From contig JBANSL010000018.1 of NCBI GenBank assembly GCA_037127255.1, positions 12,187,175 to 12,251,174 on the forward strand: a stretch of DNA of 64,000 bases. The letters run 5' to 3'. A program made the position numbers and the translations under genes. This DNA comes from Persicaria tinctoria. Its lineage: Eukaryota; Streptophyta; Magnoliopsida; Caryophyllales; Polygonaceae. Under the pieces are notes generated by a model that worked only from the letters and a program-made list of their open reading frames with translations, did not search any database and was not told the origin of the DNA. Positions 22,427 to 34,753 of this stretch are shown piece after piece. How positions within the stretch are numbered: position 1 is the first letter of the stretch; each line of letters begins with the position of its first letter.

Positions 22427-23135
22427 TATATATAAGCAATTGTTTGCTTTGAGGATATTTCGTCGTCGGGTGTTTTCAAAACATCCAACTTCAAAACTAT
22501 ATTTAAATTGTGTAAACTGTTTTGGCTTCGGTGGAGTTGGATATAATTTAAATATATTTTGGATGTTTTTGAAAAAAAACATATATAAAAAAAGAATTGT
22601 ATTCTAATTGATTGGTATATTTTCGACTTAAATGAAGTGAATGTTTTATAATTAATAAATAAAAGAATATTCTCAAAATAATTGTCTTGCTCTTTAGGGT
22701 TTATTTTAAAATAATTGTTATTTGATATTTTTGGGGATCTATTTTACACAATTTTTTTATTTGTTAATTGATGTTTAGTTGTATTTTTAAATAATGGAAG
22801 GAGTGCTTGATAATTTTCTTTAAAAGGTGAAAGTTGTTAATTACAATTCCATATATATTTTCATCGACTTAAAGGACCGATTAGTGTGTTTCGATTATTG
22901 TAATATATAATATTATATATTATAAACTAAGTAACATGCGTTCATATAAACAAACTCTAAATATTATATATAGATTGTATTGTAATATGATTGCTTTACT
23001 TTGTTTATGTAATTGTTTGATTAATTTAAAAAAATTACTTATATATAAAATTCAAATATATATACCTACATTAACCGATGTAATGTATGTATATGTGTAT
23101 ATATATCTATATAATCTATATCTATCTATATAATA
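22427..23135. other. AT-rich intergenic DNA
   Basis: No gene or terminal repeats recognised. TATATC/TATCTA low-complexity runs precede the next Helitron. Confidence 0.4.
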
Positions 23136-24165
23136 TCAATATATATAATACTAAAACAGAGGCGTGAAAATCCTATGTGGTGGGCTCTGGTGCGATTGAC
23201 TTACGTGTCGTTCTTCGGTGCATTCTGGACCAATTTTTTTGACACGTCAATTAATGAATATCCAATAATTTTAAGCCACGTTAGACGATAACCCCATCTA
23301 TTTATATATGTGTCATTCCATTTGTCTATTTTAATTAATGATTAAATTAATTTTTATTATAAATATTCAATCTCATATCTTACAAATCTTATCATTTTAC
23401 CTTAAGTTATTTTATAAATATTTTATTTAGAAAAAAAATCTAGATTATATTAATTTATATGAAAAAAGGTCAGAATAGTTTTATCACCAATAAAAATTGG
23501 TTAAATTATCTAGAGAATCAATTTTAAAAAAACCGTCTCAATTTGTTAAAAAAAAATAAATGGCCATACTCAACAATACTCCATGATATATTGTTTTTAA
23601 AAAAATCAAAACGGAATTTGATCTTCATAATAATTTTTTTTTTAACAACAACTGACTCAATTTTTTTTTAAAAAAATTACTAACAAATAGCCATAATCAA
23701 CCATGAATGCTACACGATATATTTATTTATAAAAAATCAAACCATAATTTGATCTTCATGATAAATTTTTTTTGCTCTAATTAATATATGAGGTTCATAT
23801 TTTGATTAAAAATGAATATATATTTTCATGATTAATATATATTAAATTTGAAAATAATATATATCTAGACACATGGGATGACACATGGATAAATAGATTA
23901 GGTCGTTATATGATATGACTTCAATATATTGGATGATCATTAATTAGCGTGTTTAAAAACTCGAGTCGGATTGGAGCAGAGAACAACACATAAGCGAATT
24001 TGACCAGAGCCGACCACATAAGAATTCATGTCTCTATTTGATTGATTTATAAACCAAATTTAAGCAAATATTGCTCACGTACAAATTAATTTATAAACCA
24101 AATTTATACAAATATAATAAAAGTCATATAAAAAAAACCGCGAAGATCGCGGGGAACAAAACTAG
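23136..24165 (+). mobile_element. Helitron
   Basis: Starts TCAATATATATAATACTAAA after an A, the same as the element at 17402. It ends with hairpin CCGCG-AAGAT-CGCGG, a short spacer and CTAG at 24162-24165 followed by T. The interior has no coding frame. Confidence 0.75.
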
Positions 24166-25259
24166 TAAAATGTTAAATCAGAGGCCTGAAACGGTCTCTG
24201 GTGCGATTTCGCATCCATGTAATTTTTTGAATTAAAACGGGATTATTTTTTCATATGTGTCATATTCTGTATTAAAATGGTATTATCTTTTTTAGCCACA
24301 TCAATTAATAAGTCAATATATATATATAGTTAGGTAAAAAAACTTATCTTTTTAGATCAAATAATTAATCTTTCCAATACAACCTTATATTCATATTAAA
24401 GTAGAGTCTTATTTTAAAATAAGACTTATTACAGTTACATAAACTTATAATTAAAGCAGCGGAATATAGAGTCCTTGCAACTTGAGATCTGGTTAGGCGA
24501 GCCCTTGCAGCTTGAGATATGATTCGACGGTTTAGATAGCTTACAAGCGGGCTGAAGTAGTAGTTGATTTTGACCGATGTAATGTATGTATACATATTTT
24601 GGAACTTATTAGGGTTTAATATGGGTACATATATACTACATAATTTATCATAGTATTAAACTATATATTAATATTTGTAAATAAGACCGTAGTTAGGTAA
24701 TTGCAAGATTAAAGTATATATTCGATCAAGACACCGTAGATAGGTTTTCTTTCATTAAAATAAAAAAAATTAAAACTTTTTTTATTTAACGAAAATAAAT
24801 TGATCATTCACATTATGAAGAAATATGTGTCAGTCAGTTGAAATAACACATATAAGTTCTTAATCAATATAAATGCTATAAAATTCACATTAAAAAATTA
24901 GGCTATAAAATTTTCACTTCAAGAAAATATCACTTGAACTCATAACTAATATTAGAATGATTTTATTTTTATAAATTATAAAGGAAGCCTTATTAGTTAA
25001 TTAATTAATCATATATGATCAATCACCAATCTAATTTCTGATAAAAATATATATTATCCATTGAAAACAATAAGATTAAATTTGAATAATATTTTATCCA
25101 ATTTTTTGTTAACTTTTATAGTAACAATATAAATTTAATATTAATATCATTTAAAAATAACTGTCAAATTTATCAATAGATTTAAAAAAAATAACATACG
25201 GGAATATAATAGTAAAAAAAATTAACATGCCGTGCAAGAGCACGGGTAACATATACTAG
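24166..25259 (+). mobile_element. Helitron placed head-to-tail after the previous one
   Basis: Sequence just after the preceding CTAG (AAATCAGAGGCCTGAAACGG, then TGGTGCGATT) is a diverged form of the same family's 5' region, with the very start missing. The 3' end has hairpin CCGTGC-AAGA-GCACGG and CTAG at 25256-25259 followed by T. Confidence 0.65.
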
Positions 25260-26447
25260 TAAATATATATTTATGGAGTTTCTTCTTAGACATTATTTTT
25301 TTGGGGAGAAAATCATTTCAGAATTAACCACGAGAAGTCAAATAAGTCTCCATACAATTGTTATTAGAATATCGATACGGATCTTTAGAATCTTAAGATC
25401 GATCCTACGATCCTACTAAGGGGTGCGATCCAGATCTATGTATAGAATCTTTTTTGTGTAGGATATGTAATGGAATCTTTAGAATCTTAATGGATCGATA
25501 GGATCTTACGATTTCACGCGATCCTAAAGATCATATTTTTATTAACAATATGTATTTTTTAAACATTTGTTTTGTTTCCTTGATTGATTTTAGGGTGTTT
25601 AAATGTACAGATTCATGTAAGAAAGGTGAAAAATAGGTTAGAGATAATTGTTTTCGAGTCTTTTAAGTTTTAACCAATATGACAATGTCTAAGGTCGAAA
25701 ATGTAGCTTTTTATGTCTTAAAATCAAAATATATTGTGTAACTAACATTTTTTTTTCCTCATTCTAGAACTTTAAATTAAGCAAATTTGTTATATATATA
25801 TATATATTATTTAATTATATTTCGGGATCTTACGATCCGATCCACAAACCCTGTTGTGATTCGATCCTAGAATCCCGATCCTAATATACTGTAATAATTT
25901 AAGATAAGATTATATGAACTTATTGATTTGGCATATTTTGCTTATTTACACTCTTCATTTATTTGATTTTCAAATAAACCAAATTAAAACCTTTTTATAA
26001 AGAGCAAACGGTTTAAGCCAATATATTTTCACATACTATATTAGAAGATCATATACACTAACCTATATACTGTAATATTTTATAAACTTAAACGCATGAG
26101 ATATTGTACTAGTTTATTTTAGAGAAAACCAAATTCATGTGCAGCTTTGTGCAATTTTATGTAATTTGTGGGCTACTTGCAAAAGTTTGAGATTTACTAC
26201 CTTCTTTGTCTTTCGAACCCATAAACACTCAACACACACCGCTTCTTCTTCATCGGGAATTCGGGAGTGTGATTGTGTTTGAGAATTACCCCCAAAATGC
26301 TATCCATGTCTCCAAATCTCTTCACCAATCGATCGATTCTTTGAAAATCCCCTCTTTTTCATCCTCAATTTCCCTTCTTCGCTGGAGAAATCACTTTCCA
26401 ATAGGTACCAATTTCACACCATCGTGCAGAAACCCTAAAAATCTCTC
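25260..26447. other. Intergenic and glycosylase upstream region
   Basis: From about 25370 to 25880 the words GGATC, GATCCTA and AGAATCTTA are repeated in both orientations, as in the arms of an old inverted-repeat transposon. I could not fix its ends. The last about 240 bases are C/T-rich and probably form the 5' UTR of the glycosylase gene. Confidence 0.35.
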
Positions 26448-29400
26448 ATGAACTCTTCCTCCGCCACCTCCACCGCCGCGGACACAGCCACCTCCGCCGC
26501 CAATTCCACCGACATTAGCCCAGTGGTCGCCCAATTTCATATGAGCGATCAAATCCAAACCCCAACCCCGCCCGAACCCCGATTGCTATCTCATTCAGAT
26601 CCGCATGTTCAGTCTCCTCCCCATCTGAAGCCGGAAATCGAAGACTTCATCGTTTCCGCCACCTGCGCCACCGTCTCTTCCTCCGACATAACCGCCGCGG
26701 TCACCTCCAGTGAGCTATCGAATGCCATACCGCAAAACCATTACCCGTCAACCAAGCTCGTTCCATTGCGCCCTCGTAAAATCAGAAAGCTTTCATCGGA
26801 TGCCTCCACCGCTGACGTCGATCTCGGCGTTTCGAATTCCGCCCCTGAAGACGCCACCGCCCCAACCCTAACCACTACCGCCATGGCCATCGTCCCTATC
26901 GTCCCCGATACTAAACCTAGCTCCGCCTCCAAGGCCGCTAAGAAGAAGGCGGCAGTCGCTGGTGCCGGCCAGAGCAGACCGCAATCGGCTTACCCTACTC
27001 GGATGCTTGCTCGTTCTCTCTCTTACCCCGGCGAAATCGAGAGGGCTCTCCAACATCTCCAAAGCGTCGATCCCCATCTAGCACAGCTAACCACTCTCCA
27101 TCAGCCTCCTACCTTCGACTCCTTCCAAACCCCTTTCCTTGCCCTAAGCAAGAGTATTCTCTACCAGCAACTCGCCTACAAAGCCGGCACCTCCATCTAC
27201 GCCCGATTCGTTGCCCTCTGCGGCGGGGAAGAGGGCGTTCTCCCTGATACCGTGCTTGCCCTAACCCCGCAACAGCTTAGGCAAATTGGGGTCTCTGGCC
27301 GCAAAGCTAGCTACCTTCATGACCTGGCTAGGAAGTACAATAACGGAATTTTATCTGATGAGTCCATAATCAACATGGATGATAAGTCCCTTTTCACAAT
27401 GTTAACCATGGTGAATGGAATTGGATCATGGTCTGTTCACATGTTCATGATCTTCTCATTGCACAGACCGGATGTGCTTCCGGTGAATGATTTGGGGATA
27501 CGGAAAGGGGTCCAGTTGCTGTATGGATTAGAGGAGCTTCCCAGACCGTCGCAAATGGAGCATATGTGTGACAAGTGGAGGCCATATAGGTCAGTGGCTT
27601 CATGGTATCTGTGGAGGTTTGTGGAGGCCAAGGGGACGCCTTCAAGTGCTGTTGCTGTGGCAGCGGGTGGGATGAGTTTAGACCAACACCAGCAGCAAGA
27701 ACAGCAGCTGCATCATCAACATCTGCAGCAACAGCAGGAACAGCATTTGCATCAGCTGCAACAGCAGCAGCAGCAACAATTGCAGCAGCTGCAACGTCAC
27801 CACCCACAGCAGCATCAGCAGCAGGAGCAGCCGCCGCATTCCCAGTCACCAACGCAGTTCATTGATCCTATAAATGGAATAATCAATCTGGGGTACTGTT
27901 CTCTTATCCTTTTAAAGGGCAGCGTGTTATTTATTTAGCAATTTTTCGCACAACTCTGTTAATCCTTTCCATTGTTGAGCAGTTCTGCCCTCTCCTCCTG
28001 AAAGTTTATTCACACTACATTAACAGGCCGTTTGCTAAAAGACTAGGTAAAAGAAAGGGACACAAATTGAGATAGTACAATCTCGATAAAGAAGGGAAAT
28101 CTGGAAATAGAGAGTACTCTTATTTTGTGAGTTTAGAGGAGAATGAAGATGGATTTCGTAATCCCATAGGGCCCGTACCCAAAATGGGGACTGAAATGGA
28201 TTGAAAATAAAGAATGTTTTTATGGAGAATGAGTGGAGAAGGGTATTGGTTAAAATTATGATAAATGAATCATAATCTAGCATTAGACTTGGATTCATTT
28301 CCTTTCCCATCCCCTTTACTTCGTTTTCTAGGAAAACACTGCAGCATCTTATAATCAGGGGTTGAAACTTGTAGATACTAGATCTATCTTCTTGATTTTG
28401 TAACATCATCTGAGATCCTTCTAGTTATTGGCATTGATTGAGTTAGTTTCTTATTGTTTCAACTCTTGTTCATATCTTAAACTGTTGAAGCTATTAAGAT
28501 AGTTTTACTGTGTTATATATGCTAGTGTTTCTTTTGTTACAACTTACCGTTAACTTTCTTTTACGGAAAGATGGATATGAATTCTCTCTATGTAGAAACT
28601 CATTGATAAGTGGTTATCTACTTCCAATAGGTTAATAAAACGGTAACAATGTTTTTGATGTGTGAGGCACTGGAGCTTATGGCCCTGTTTGGCTCCCACT
28701 TTCTTGGTTTTTATATAACCAGCCACCTTAACCCTAATCTGGCTCTTGCAACCTTGTCATTACTATAGTAGATTTGACAGACTGCCACATCTAGTGCTGA
28801 TGTTGCTGCTTACTTTCTCCTGCTCTTTTTAGTTGAAAATAACTCGGTCGTTGCATTAAAAACAACCCAACTGTTTTTCTGGTTTGAAAATGAGCTCTGC
28901 GGAGCTTTCTCCTTTTAGAGAGAGAAAGAGAGGAGGTGGTAGGCATAGCGCGCTTGGCAGTGGCAAGATTAAGTGGAGATTGCTGATGTGCCATGGTTAT
29001 TTAGTTTTTTTTTTCTTTTTTTTTTACGAGTTAAGAGAAGGTGGAACTGAATAGCATCTAGCACCTATTTAGCAAGATCCATTTTGCTCATTGTTTTATG
29101 AACCGCGAGTCTACTAGAACAGCACAAGAAAATTAGCTGAGGTTTCAATCTCTTCAAAGCATATACATTTTTCTATAACTTTTACGCAATGGGAAAGTGA
29201 TATCTCATGGCAGGTAGCACTGAACTGATCTTTTTCCCGCTAAACTTGTGAAACGACCGCTAAACTTGTGAAACGAAACGTAATGACTTAATGTCTGATA
29301 GATTTCATATTTAGTTAAGCTCAAGAGTCACAACTCCTAATCTTTGTGAAGAAATCCTAAAATAGATTATTGTTGATTAATAGAGATGATGTTTTTCAAT

Positions 29401-30582
29401 TAGATTCTTGGACCATATCAAACCTACTGATATTTCCTGTGTCTAGTCTTCCTTGATTGAGGACCCTTATGTTGCTGAAGGTCTCTTTGTGGTAGACTGG
29501 AAGTTTAACTTTTGTATGACGGATAACTTGAATCTCATCTCCACAATTAGTAACACCGCGGAAACTGGACGCCTCGAGTAAGATTACACGTCTAGTTCTC
29601 CTAGGCTGGGAAATCCTTTTTCTTTTGTTTATTTATATATTAAATGAGACGTGTTTAGTGTAATTACTAGCTTTGATTGTGGAAAGCAAGCAGATTCTAT
29701 TTTCGGCTCTTTGCTTTGTGGGCTTTGCTTGCCTTCATATGGTTTGTTTTGACCTGTTACTGCCTTAGTTGCATGGATATTGTTGACTTGCACACTTTGG
29801 TTCTGGCATTTAATCTGGGTTTGCGTGCTATTCATGTCTTAAATATACTTTTTCTTGTACAGAGCACTATTCAAGTACACTACCGAATGCTCAGCTTTCC
29901 AGTGCTAATCTGATGATGATATATGGTAATATCTTGCTTAGGAGGCCTGGAGTCTGAAAATTTTGATTTTCATAAGAGGGAGTTATTGAAAACTATATAC
30001 TATATAGAACTTATCATTTCGTATAAAAGAAATCCAGTGTGCATGGTTCCAAAAGATTGGTGAAGCATTTGCTGCGGTGCATGTCGATTTCCTTCAATTT
30101 TTTGGATAGGGTGGTTGGATTTGCACAAGGAAATCTCTAGGAAATTTCTCTTCTTCCTAACCCCTTACCCAGGGGTGTTTAGATTGAAGTGGGGGAGGGT
30201 TTGCTAGAAATGAAGGCCAATATATTCCTTACTGCTCAGTTACATACTATGGTTAGAGTCAATTTCCATTCAAGCATCAAAGCATGCTTTTAAATTCTCA
30301 CTTTCCTTTTCCTTTTTTCGCTTTTGCCTTGCAGTTTTCAATTTCACTACCAAATTGACTGGTTATGTGTCTAATACTGTGAACAACTTTTCTTTTTGCA
30401 CTTGATCTAGTAAATCTGTAAATGATATCTTTTCGTCTTTGAGACTTCCCAAGTATTACTGTATTGATACATGTTGTCCACTGTCACTACATTTTGTCTA
30501 TGAAATGCTCACACCTAATGACATTTGCCATGTCTGTCGTGATTTATTGTCACTCATCAGGGCGTGTGCTTGGGGGCAGTGA
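26448..30582 (+). CDS. AlkA-type DNA-3-methyladenine glycosylase
   Basis: Two coding exons, 26448-27892 and 30561-30582, joined by a GT-AG intron, give 488 residues. After a disordered Ser/Thr/Ala-rich N-terminus (about 1-180), the HhH-GPD fold starts near residue 190. SKSILYQQLAYKAG (from about 233), the helix-hairpin-helix MVNGIGSWSVHMF (about 319-331) and the catalytic aspartate in PVNDLGIRKG (Asp348) are all present. The enzyme excises alkylated purines in base-excision repair, in the nucleus. A Gln/His-rich tail (about 411-470), encoded by CAG/CAA repeats, follows. Exon 2 supplies only the final ACAWGQ and stop, completing an INLG-ACAWGQ ending that I recognise from plant homologues. Without splicing, the frame would read on to 27938 with an unrelated tail. 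Confidence 0.85.
27679..27850 (+). repeat. CAG/CAA/CAT coding repeat (poly-Gln/His)
   Basis: Imperfect trinucleotide repeat inside the glycosylase exon. It encodes runs such as LQQQQEQHLHQLQQQQQQQL. It is a likely site of length variation between individuals. Confidence 0.85.
27893..30560 (+). other. 2.67-kb intron of the glycosylase gene
   Basis: Begins GTACTG and ends CACTCATCAG. It contains no recognised gene. Fragments such as AACAGGCCGTTTGC near 28022 and TTATGGCCCTGTTTGGC near 28678 resemble PIF/Harbinger ends but have no partner ends. Confidence 0.7.
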
Positions 30583-31175
30583 CCTGGTACAAAGAGGAGC
30601 TTCACTGTCTGCTTATCGGTGCAAAGAGGAAGGGCAATGCATAAGAGAGCAAAACACCTTTTTGTTGGCTTGCTTTCGAGTCCTGATCAGTGAACTCAGG
30701 CAGGATGTTTTCCCTTTCATCTTCTTGAACCATAGATGCTCTCCTGTAATGTCTAGAAATCTTATTACCTGAGTTTCAGACTCTCAGCATATATTGATCA
30801 ACCAACCAGCAGATGTTCACTCTCATATGTAACTGAGAGATTTGAAGGTTTTTTTTTTTTTTTTTAATTGTTGGGTTTTAAGTTTCTTGAATTCCCTGGA
30901 CTATCTGTCGATCACCTCTTGCTTCTCTCCGGTGTACATGTTTTTGCTAGAATCCGAGATCTATCGCTGATATTTAACTTGGAATTTGAATAATTGATTC
31001 TGTCTAGGGTTCTTTGCAGCTGAGATTTGATGTTCTTTACAACTCTACAGAAGCAATGTTAAATTGGAGATGACAAAGCTGAAAATGCTGGTCGTTGTAG
31101 ATATTGGAGATTAGGAATTAAAGGGTATAAATACCCATCATCATCAATAGCCAAACACTTTACCTCTCCTAAACT

Positions 31176-31234
<59 letters not shown>

Positions 31235-31726
31235 ACCTGAGCTCTATCTTTCTCATCTCCTTCACCTTCCTTTTCAAGATCAACCCGGAATCACCTCAAA
31301 TTGACTTCGGGACAGAACATAGTGATGGCTACGACTTTTGAAATCGTAGAAGGTTTAGATGGTCACGACTTTTGGAACTGTGAAGATCTCCTATGATCAT
31401 ATGCGTTCACTTTTATAAGGAGGAAAGAAACGATTTTTGAAACAGTGACTTTAAAAGGTGATTTTGGCTGATAGGACACAAGAATTATGATTGTTATCGT
31501 CTTTGCCTCTTTGGTGAGAAATTCACTGTCCCAATATTAATGGGACTAATAAAGCACTTTTGTATCCATTTCTTGAAATTTGGATATTTAAAATTGAACG
31601 GTTTAAATTTTGGTGTTTGACAGAGGCAAAAGTTGTAATAAAGTTAATTCTAAAAAATGGTTCATTCCAAGTTTTCAACCATTTTCATTCCAAGAAAAAA
31701 AGAATGGAACCACTCATTCATTCTAA
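30583..31726. other. Glycosylase 3' flank and intergenic DNA
   Basis: Presumed 3' UTR to about 30850 (T-run). A TATAAATA at about 31126, followed by a pyrimidine-rich stretch, resembles a promoter and leader, but no open frame follows. Confidence 0.35.
31179..31236. repeat. (CT)n(CA)n microsatellite
   Basis: About 16 CT repeats followed directly by about 13 CA repeats. Confidence 0.95.
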
Positions 31727-31938
31727 GAGCATCTTTATTTGTGGTATTTGAGTTGAGTATCATAGCACTTTTTTATAATAAAATATTATAAAAGGTGAAA
31801 GAACCAATAAAGTGAGTATCTTACTATGATACTCACCTCACATAATTTCCTTGGTTTAACAAAAAATCTGACATTTCTTTTTATTTTTCTTTAAAAAAAT
31901 TAGCTATGGTACTTGGAGTACCATGGATAAAGATGGTC
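31727..31938. mobile_element. Tourist-like MITE (PIF/Harbinger)
   Basis: Inverted ends GAGCATCTTTAT and GACCATCTTTAT (complement of the right end), 212 bp long, flanked by TAA on both sides (31724-31726, 31939-31941). Confidence 0.75.
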
Positions 31939-31941
31939 TAA

Positions 31942-32463
31942 GATTTCACAGTATATTTATAAGCATATATTATTGTTATAACTAATTATCATCATTATTA
32001 TATTACTATTTCATATTGTCATCAATATTTATTATTCTATCATTAATTATTATTATATTTCTATTACAATTATTATAAGTCAAATGATTAAAAAAATATA
32101 AAGTAGTATTATTTATATTATTGTGATATTATTTTTAATATTAGTTATTAATTCATTATTATTATTATTACTATCATTATTTATTATAAGAATAATATCA
32201 ATATTATTTCATAATATTATTATATTGCTCTTACAATTATTATAATAAAAAATATATACATTATTATTATATCAACTCTAATTCTTATTATTATCATTAA
32301 TCCCTAAATAGTTCATTCTTCCAACCTATGAAACAAAATGCTTCAAGAGAATGGCTCATTTTGATTCAAGCAATCATGCCAAACAAGGTCCAATTTCTCC
32401 TTAATTTGACCCAGCAACCTAAGAGTACCAATGAAATAATGCATCTGCCAAAATTTACAACAT
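31942..32463. other. ATT-rich low-complexity DNA
   Basis: Interrupted ATT/TTA repeats from about 31960 to 32300. No gene seen. Confidence 0.5.
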
Positions 32464-32536
32464 GGGGATGTAGCTCAGATGGTAGAGCGCTCGCTTAGCA
32501 TGCGAGAGGTACGGGGATTGATACCCCGCATCTCCA
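32464..32536 (+). tRNA. tRNA-Ala (AGC)
   Basis: Folds as a complete cloverleaf. The acceptor stem is GGGGATG/CATCTCC with one G-T pair, the D arm GCTCAGATGGTAGAGC, the anticodon stem CTCGC/GCGAG with loop TTAGCAT (anticodon AGC), and the T stem CGGGG/CCCCG. The discriminator is A, and TTTT follows at once as a polymerase III terminator. The T loop reads ATTGATA instead of the expected ATCGATA, so the normally invariant C56 is T. This weakens both the G19-C56 tertiary contact and the B box, and the copy may be poorly expressed. Confidence 0.9.
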
Positions 32537-32540
32537 TTTT

Positions 32541-33839
32541 ATTTTATTTTTTTTATGATTTCTATCTATGTAATGAAGCTTTCCGTTACCCTAACAGTGT
32601 TAGAAGATCCAACTTGGCTTTCTCCTCAAATTTGATTCCATATTATACTAGTACAGACAATCCACACTTACAGATTATGAAAGATTCACTAGCTATCTAT
32701 TACAAATTCAGTGGATAGATGGAAAACGACTGATACAAATTACACATAACTTGTAACCCATTAAGCCACCTAAAATCCACCTCCTCTTCGCATTAGTCCA
32801 TCGGTTTTCACTCGTCACATCGCCTTTTGGACTTCATTTCGATACAACTTCTGCTCGATACAAGCTTCAACTTTAAGTACCTTATAAGCCTGTCATGCAT
32901 AAAAGAAGATTTACAAGAGGATTATCCTCCACACCAGTAAAAGTAGTTTCATAACATATGAGAGACGACCTTAAGAACTCTGCGTCTGTGATCAAGGGCT
33001 CGTTTGGCACACATAGCTATCTCATTCTAACTTGCCTCCTTATCATATATTAAACATATACAGTAGTGTTTAAAATTCCTTAATCAAGAGGATATATATA
33101 ATTTTATTTTATTTTTTGTGGAAAGAAGAGCTGGTTTAAGTGTTTGTGCAGGCAGCAGGTTGGATCCATGCCAGTTAGTGGAAGTGGAATCTAGGCATTA
33201 ATTTTGGGTGGTGACCCAATAATTGTTGCTAAGAGAAAGGGCAATTAATTTGATAATAAAGGGAATCTGTGTGTTCTTAATTATTGGCTGGTATCTATAC
33301 TTAGAACTAGAAGCATCTTCAAATTAAAGTACTAATTTAATGCTTTTCTATTAGCCAACTTGTCCATACTCCAAGTCCAAGGAGTAGGGCCATGTGTTTA
33401 TCATAATCTATTGTGGGTAAGATTAGATTTCATGTGAGCCCAATTTAGAAACATGTAGACGTCATTACAATACTTAATAAAGGCCTAAATATCTTCATTT
33501 GCCACATGTGGGTCCCTAATTACTTAAGATCATCATAACCTCTTCCTCACACCACACCTATATGTTGATCACGTACCCTTTGGTAATTTAGCATGAATTG
33601 ATTGCATTGAATTGATTGCTGATAACAAGCTTATAATGTATAATGTGTGCTGACAAGGTACTTATTGCATGGTTTGTCTTCCACTCCATAACAAAAGAAA
33701 ATGGTATTGCTATGAGCCTATGAGTGACCATAGCTAACCAGTTTTGTGGTTCAAAGATGAAGCTGAAATTGTAGAAACAAATTAATTAAATTAAAAAGTA
33801 GTAGAGATGAGTACTTTGTCTCTTACCTCTCATATATGG
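32541..33839. other. Intergenic, no gene seen
   Basis: Unremarkable sequence. AAGGGCTCGTTTGGCAC near 32994 resembles a PIF/Harbinger end without a partner. Confidence 0.4.
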
Positions 33840-34103
33840 TTACCAAGCTAGAGATCTGCCATTGGTAATTGCAGGATTTCGGTAGTTGGGGATTGGGACT
33901 TGACCAGATTCTATATTGTGGAGATCTTGTACAAGGAGTTCATAGTGCCTCTTCACTTCCTCAGCTGATTTCCCTCCCACAGCCCTGGCAACATTCTGCC
34001 AGCGATCCGGAGTGTCCTTGTCGTACAAGGCGAGCGCCTTCTCGAATCTCTTGTTCTCCTGTGGGGTCCAACCACCTGAGCTAACTGACCCTGATGCTGC
34101 CAT
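33840..34103 (-). CDS. RADIALIS-like single-MYB (SANT) protein
   Basis: An 87-residue frame starting [15 protein letters not shown]. Almost the whole protein is one MYB/SANT repeat (about 10-62): [15 protein letters not shown], then the family hallmark [20 protein letters not shown] and [12 protein letters not shown]. It is followed by the typical [11 protein letters not shown] tail. Members are small nuclear factors that oppose MYB-type DIVARICATA partners in floral asymmetry and other growth processes; the exact paralogue cannot be told. An in-frame ATG 19 codons upstream exists, but family length and alignment favour this start. TGG-TAA at the end overlaps a possible donor (GTAACC), so a further short exon is possible. 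Confidence 0.85.
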   Translation of the reverse strand: MAASGSVSSGGWTPQENKRFEKALALYDKDTPDRWQNVARAVGGKSAEEVKRHYELLVQDLHNIESGQVPIPNYRNPAITNGRSLAW

Positions 34104-34260
34104 TGCTATGGAATTGAATGAGGTGATTACGCTATTCGCGCAATGGCTTTCAACTTTCAAGGATCAAAGGAAGAACAAGACAAAGTAATGTTCTTAAGAG
34201 AGAGGAGAGGAAACTTTAAGTGGATGGGGTGGTATGGGAAACAGCCTCCAGGCTTTGCTC

Positions 34261-34268
34261 CTTATAAG
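34261..34268 (-). promoter_or_regulatory. Possible TATA box of the RADIALIS-like gene
   Basis: TTATAAGG-type word on the minus strand about 160 bp upstream of the start codon, a plausible distance for a plant promoter with a short leader. No other support. Confidence 0.3.
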
Positions 34269-34707
34269 CAGGTGAATATGGGTGCTATGGTAGCCCCTCA
34301 ACTTGGACAACATATATCTTTTTCCTTTAAAAAAACGGGTGCAACTGGATTCGGTTCTCGTTGTACCATCACAAGGTTCAAGCTATGGTGTAGGGAGAAT
34401 GCAACGAGATCCGATCAGTTGACAAATAACTCCGTATTACAAAAATATATGTACATATTTTGTTGTTATTTTTTTTTAACCTATATGTATTACAAACATA
34501 ACATGAACAAGTGGACTTTAGATTTCTTATAATGTGTTGTTACATTGAAACTTGCAGATTAAGGGGTTTCATAGTTCATGTCGCAGATTCATCAACCTGC
34601 CCGAAAAATTGTCAGTCGCTTTCAAGGCAGTGGCATGTACATTTCCTACCCAGATTAGCATGTGACAGAGCTACTAATTAAGTAATACCTACTGTAGTAA
34701 AGATATG

Positions 34708-34709
<2 letters not shown>
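34269..34709. other. Upstream of the RADIALIS-like gene, no other feature
   Basis: Nothing further recognised. A plus-strand open frame across 34143-34532 has no known domain and overlaps the presumed leader. Confidence 0.35.

Positions 34710-34749
<40 letters not shown>
34710..34749. repeat. (TA)n microsatellite
   Basis: About 20 TA dinucleotides, ending exactly where the foldback element starts. Confidence 0.95.

Positions 34750-34753
<4 letters not shown>

Noticed and set aside
31120..31330. Promoter and leader of a gene (TATAAATA then CT repeat)
   Set aside because: No open reading frame of useful length follows within 1 kb and no RNA gene is recognised.
31941..32300. CRISPR-like or tandem array in the ATT-rich block
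   Set aside because: Simple-sequence ATT/TTA variation without unit length or spacers.
34143..34532. 129-codon plus-strand frame overlapping the RADIALIS-like leader
   Set aside because: No recognisable domain, and it lies over the promoter and leader of the opposite-strand gene; likely chance.
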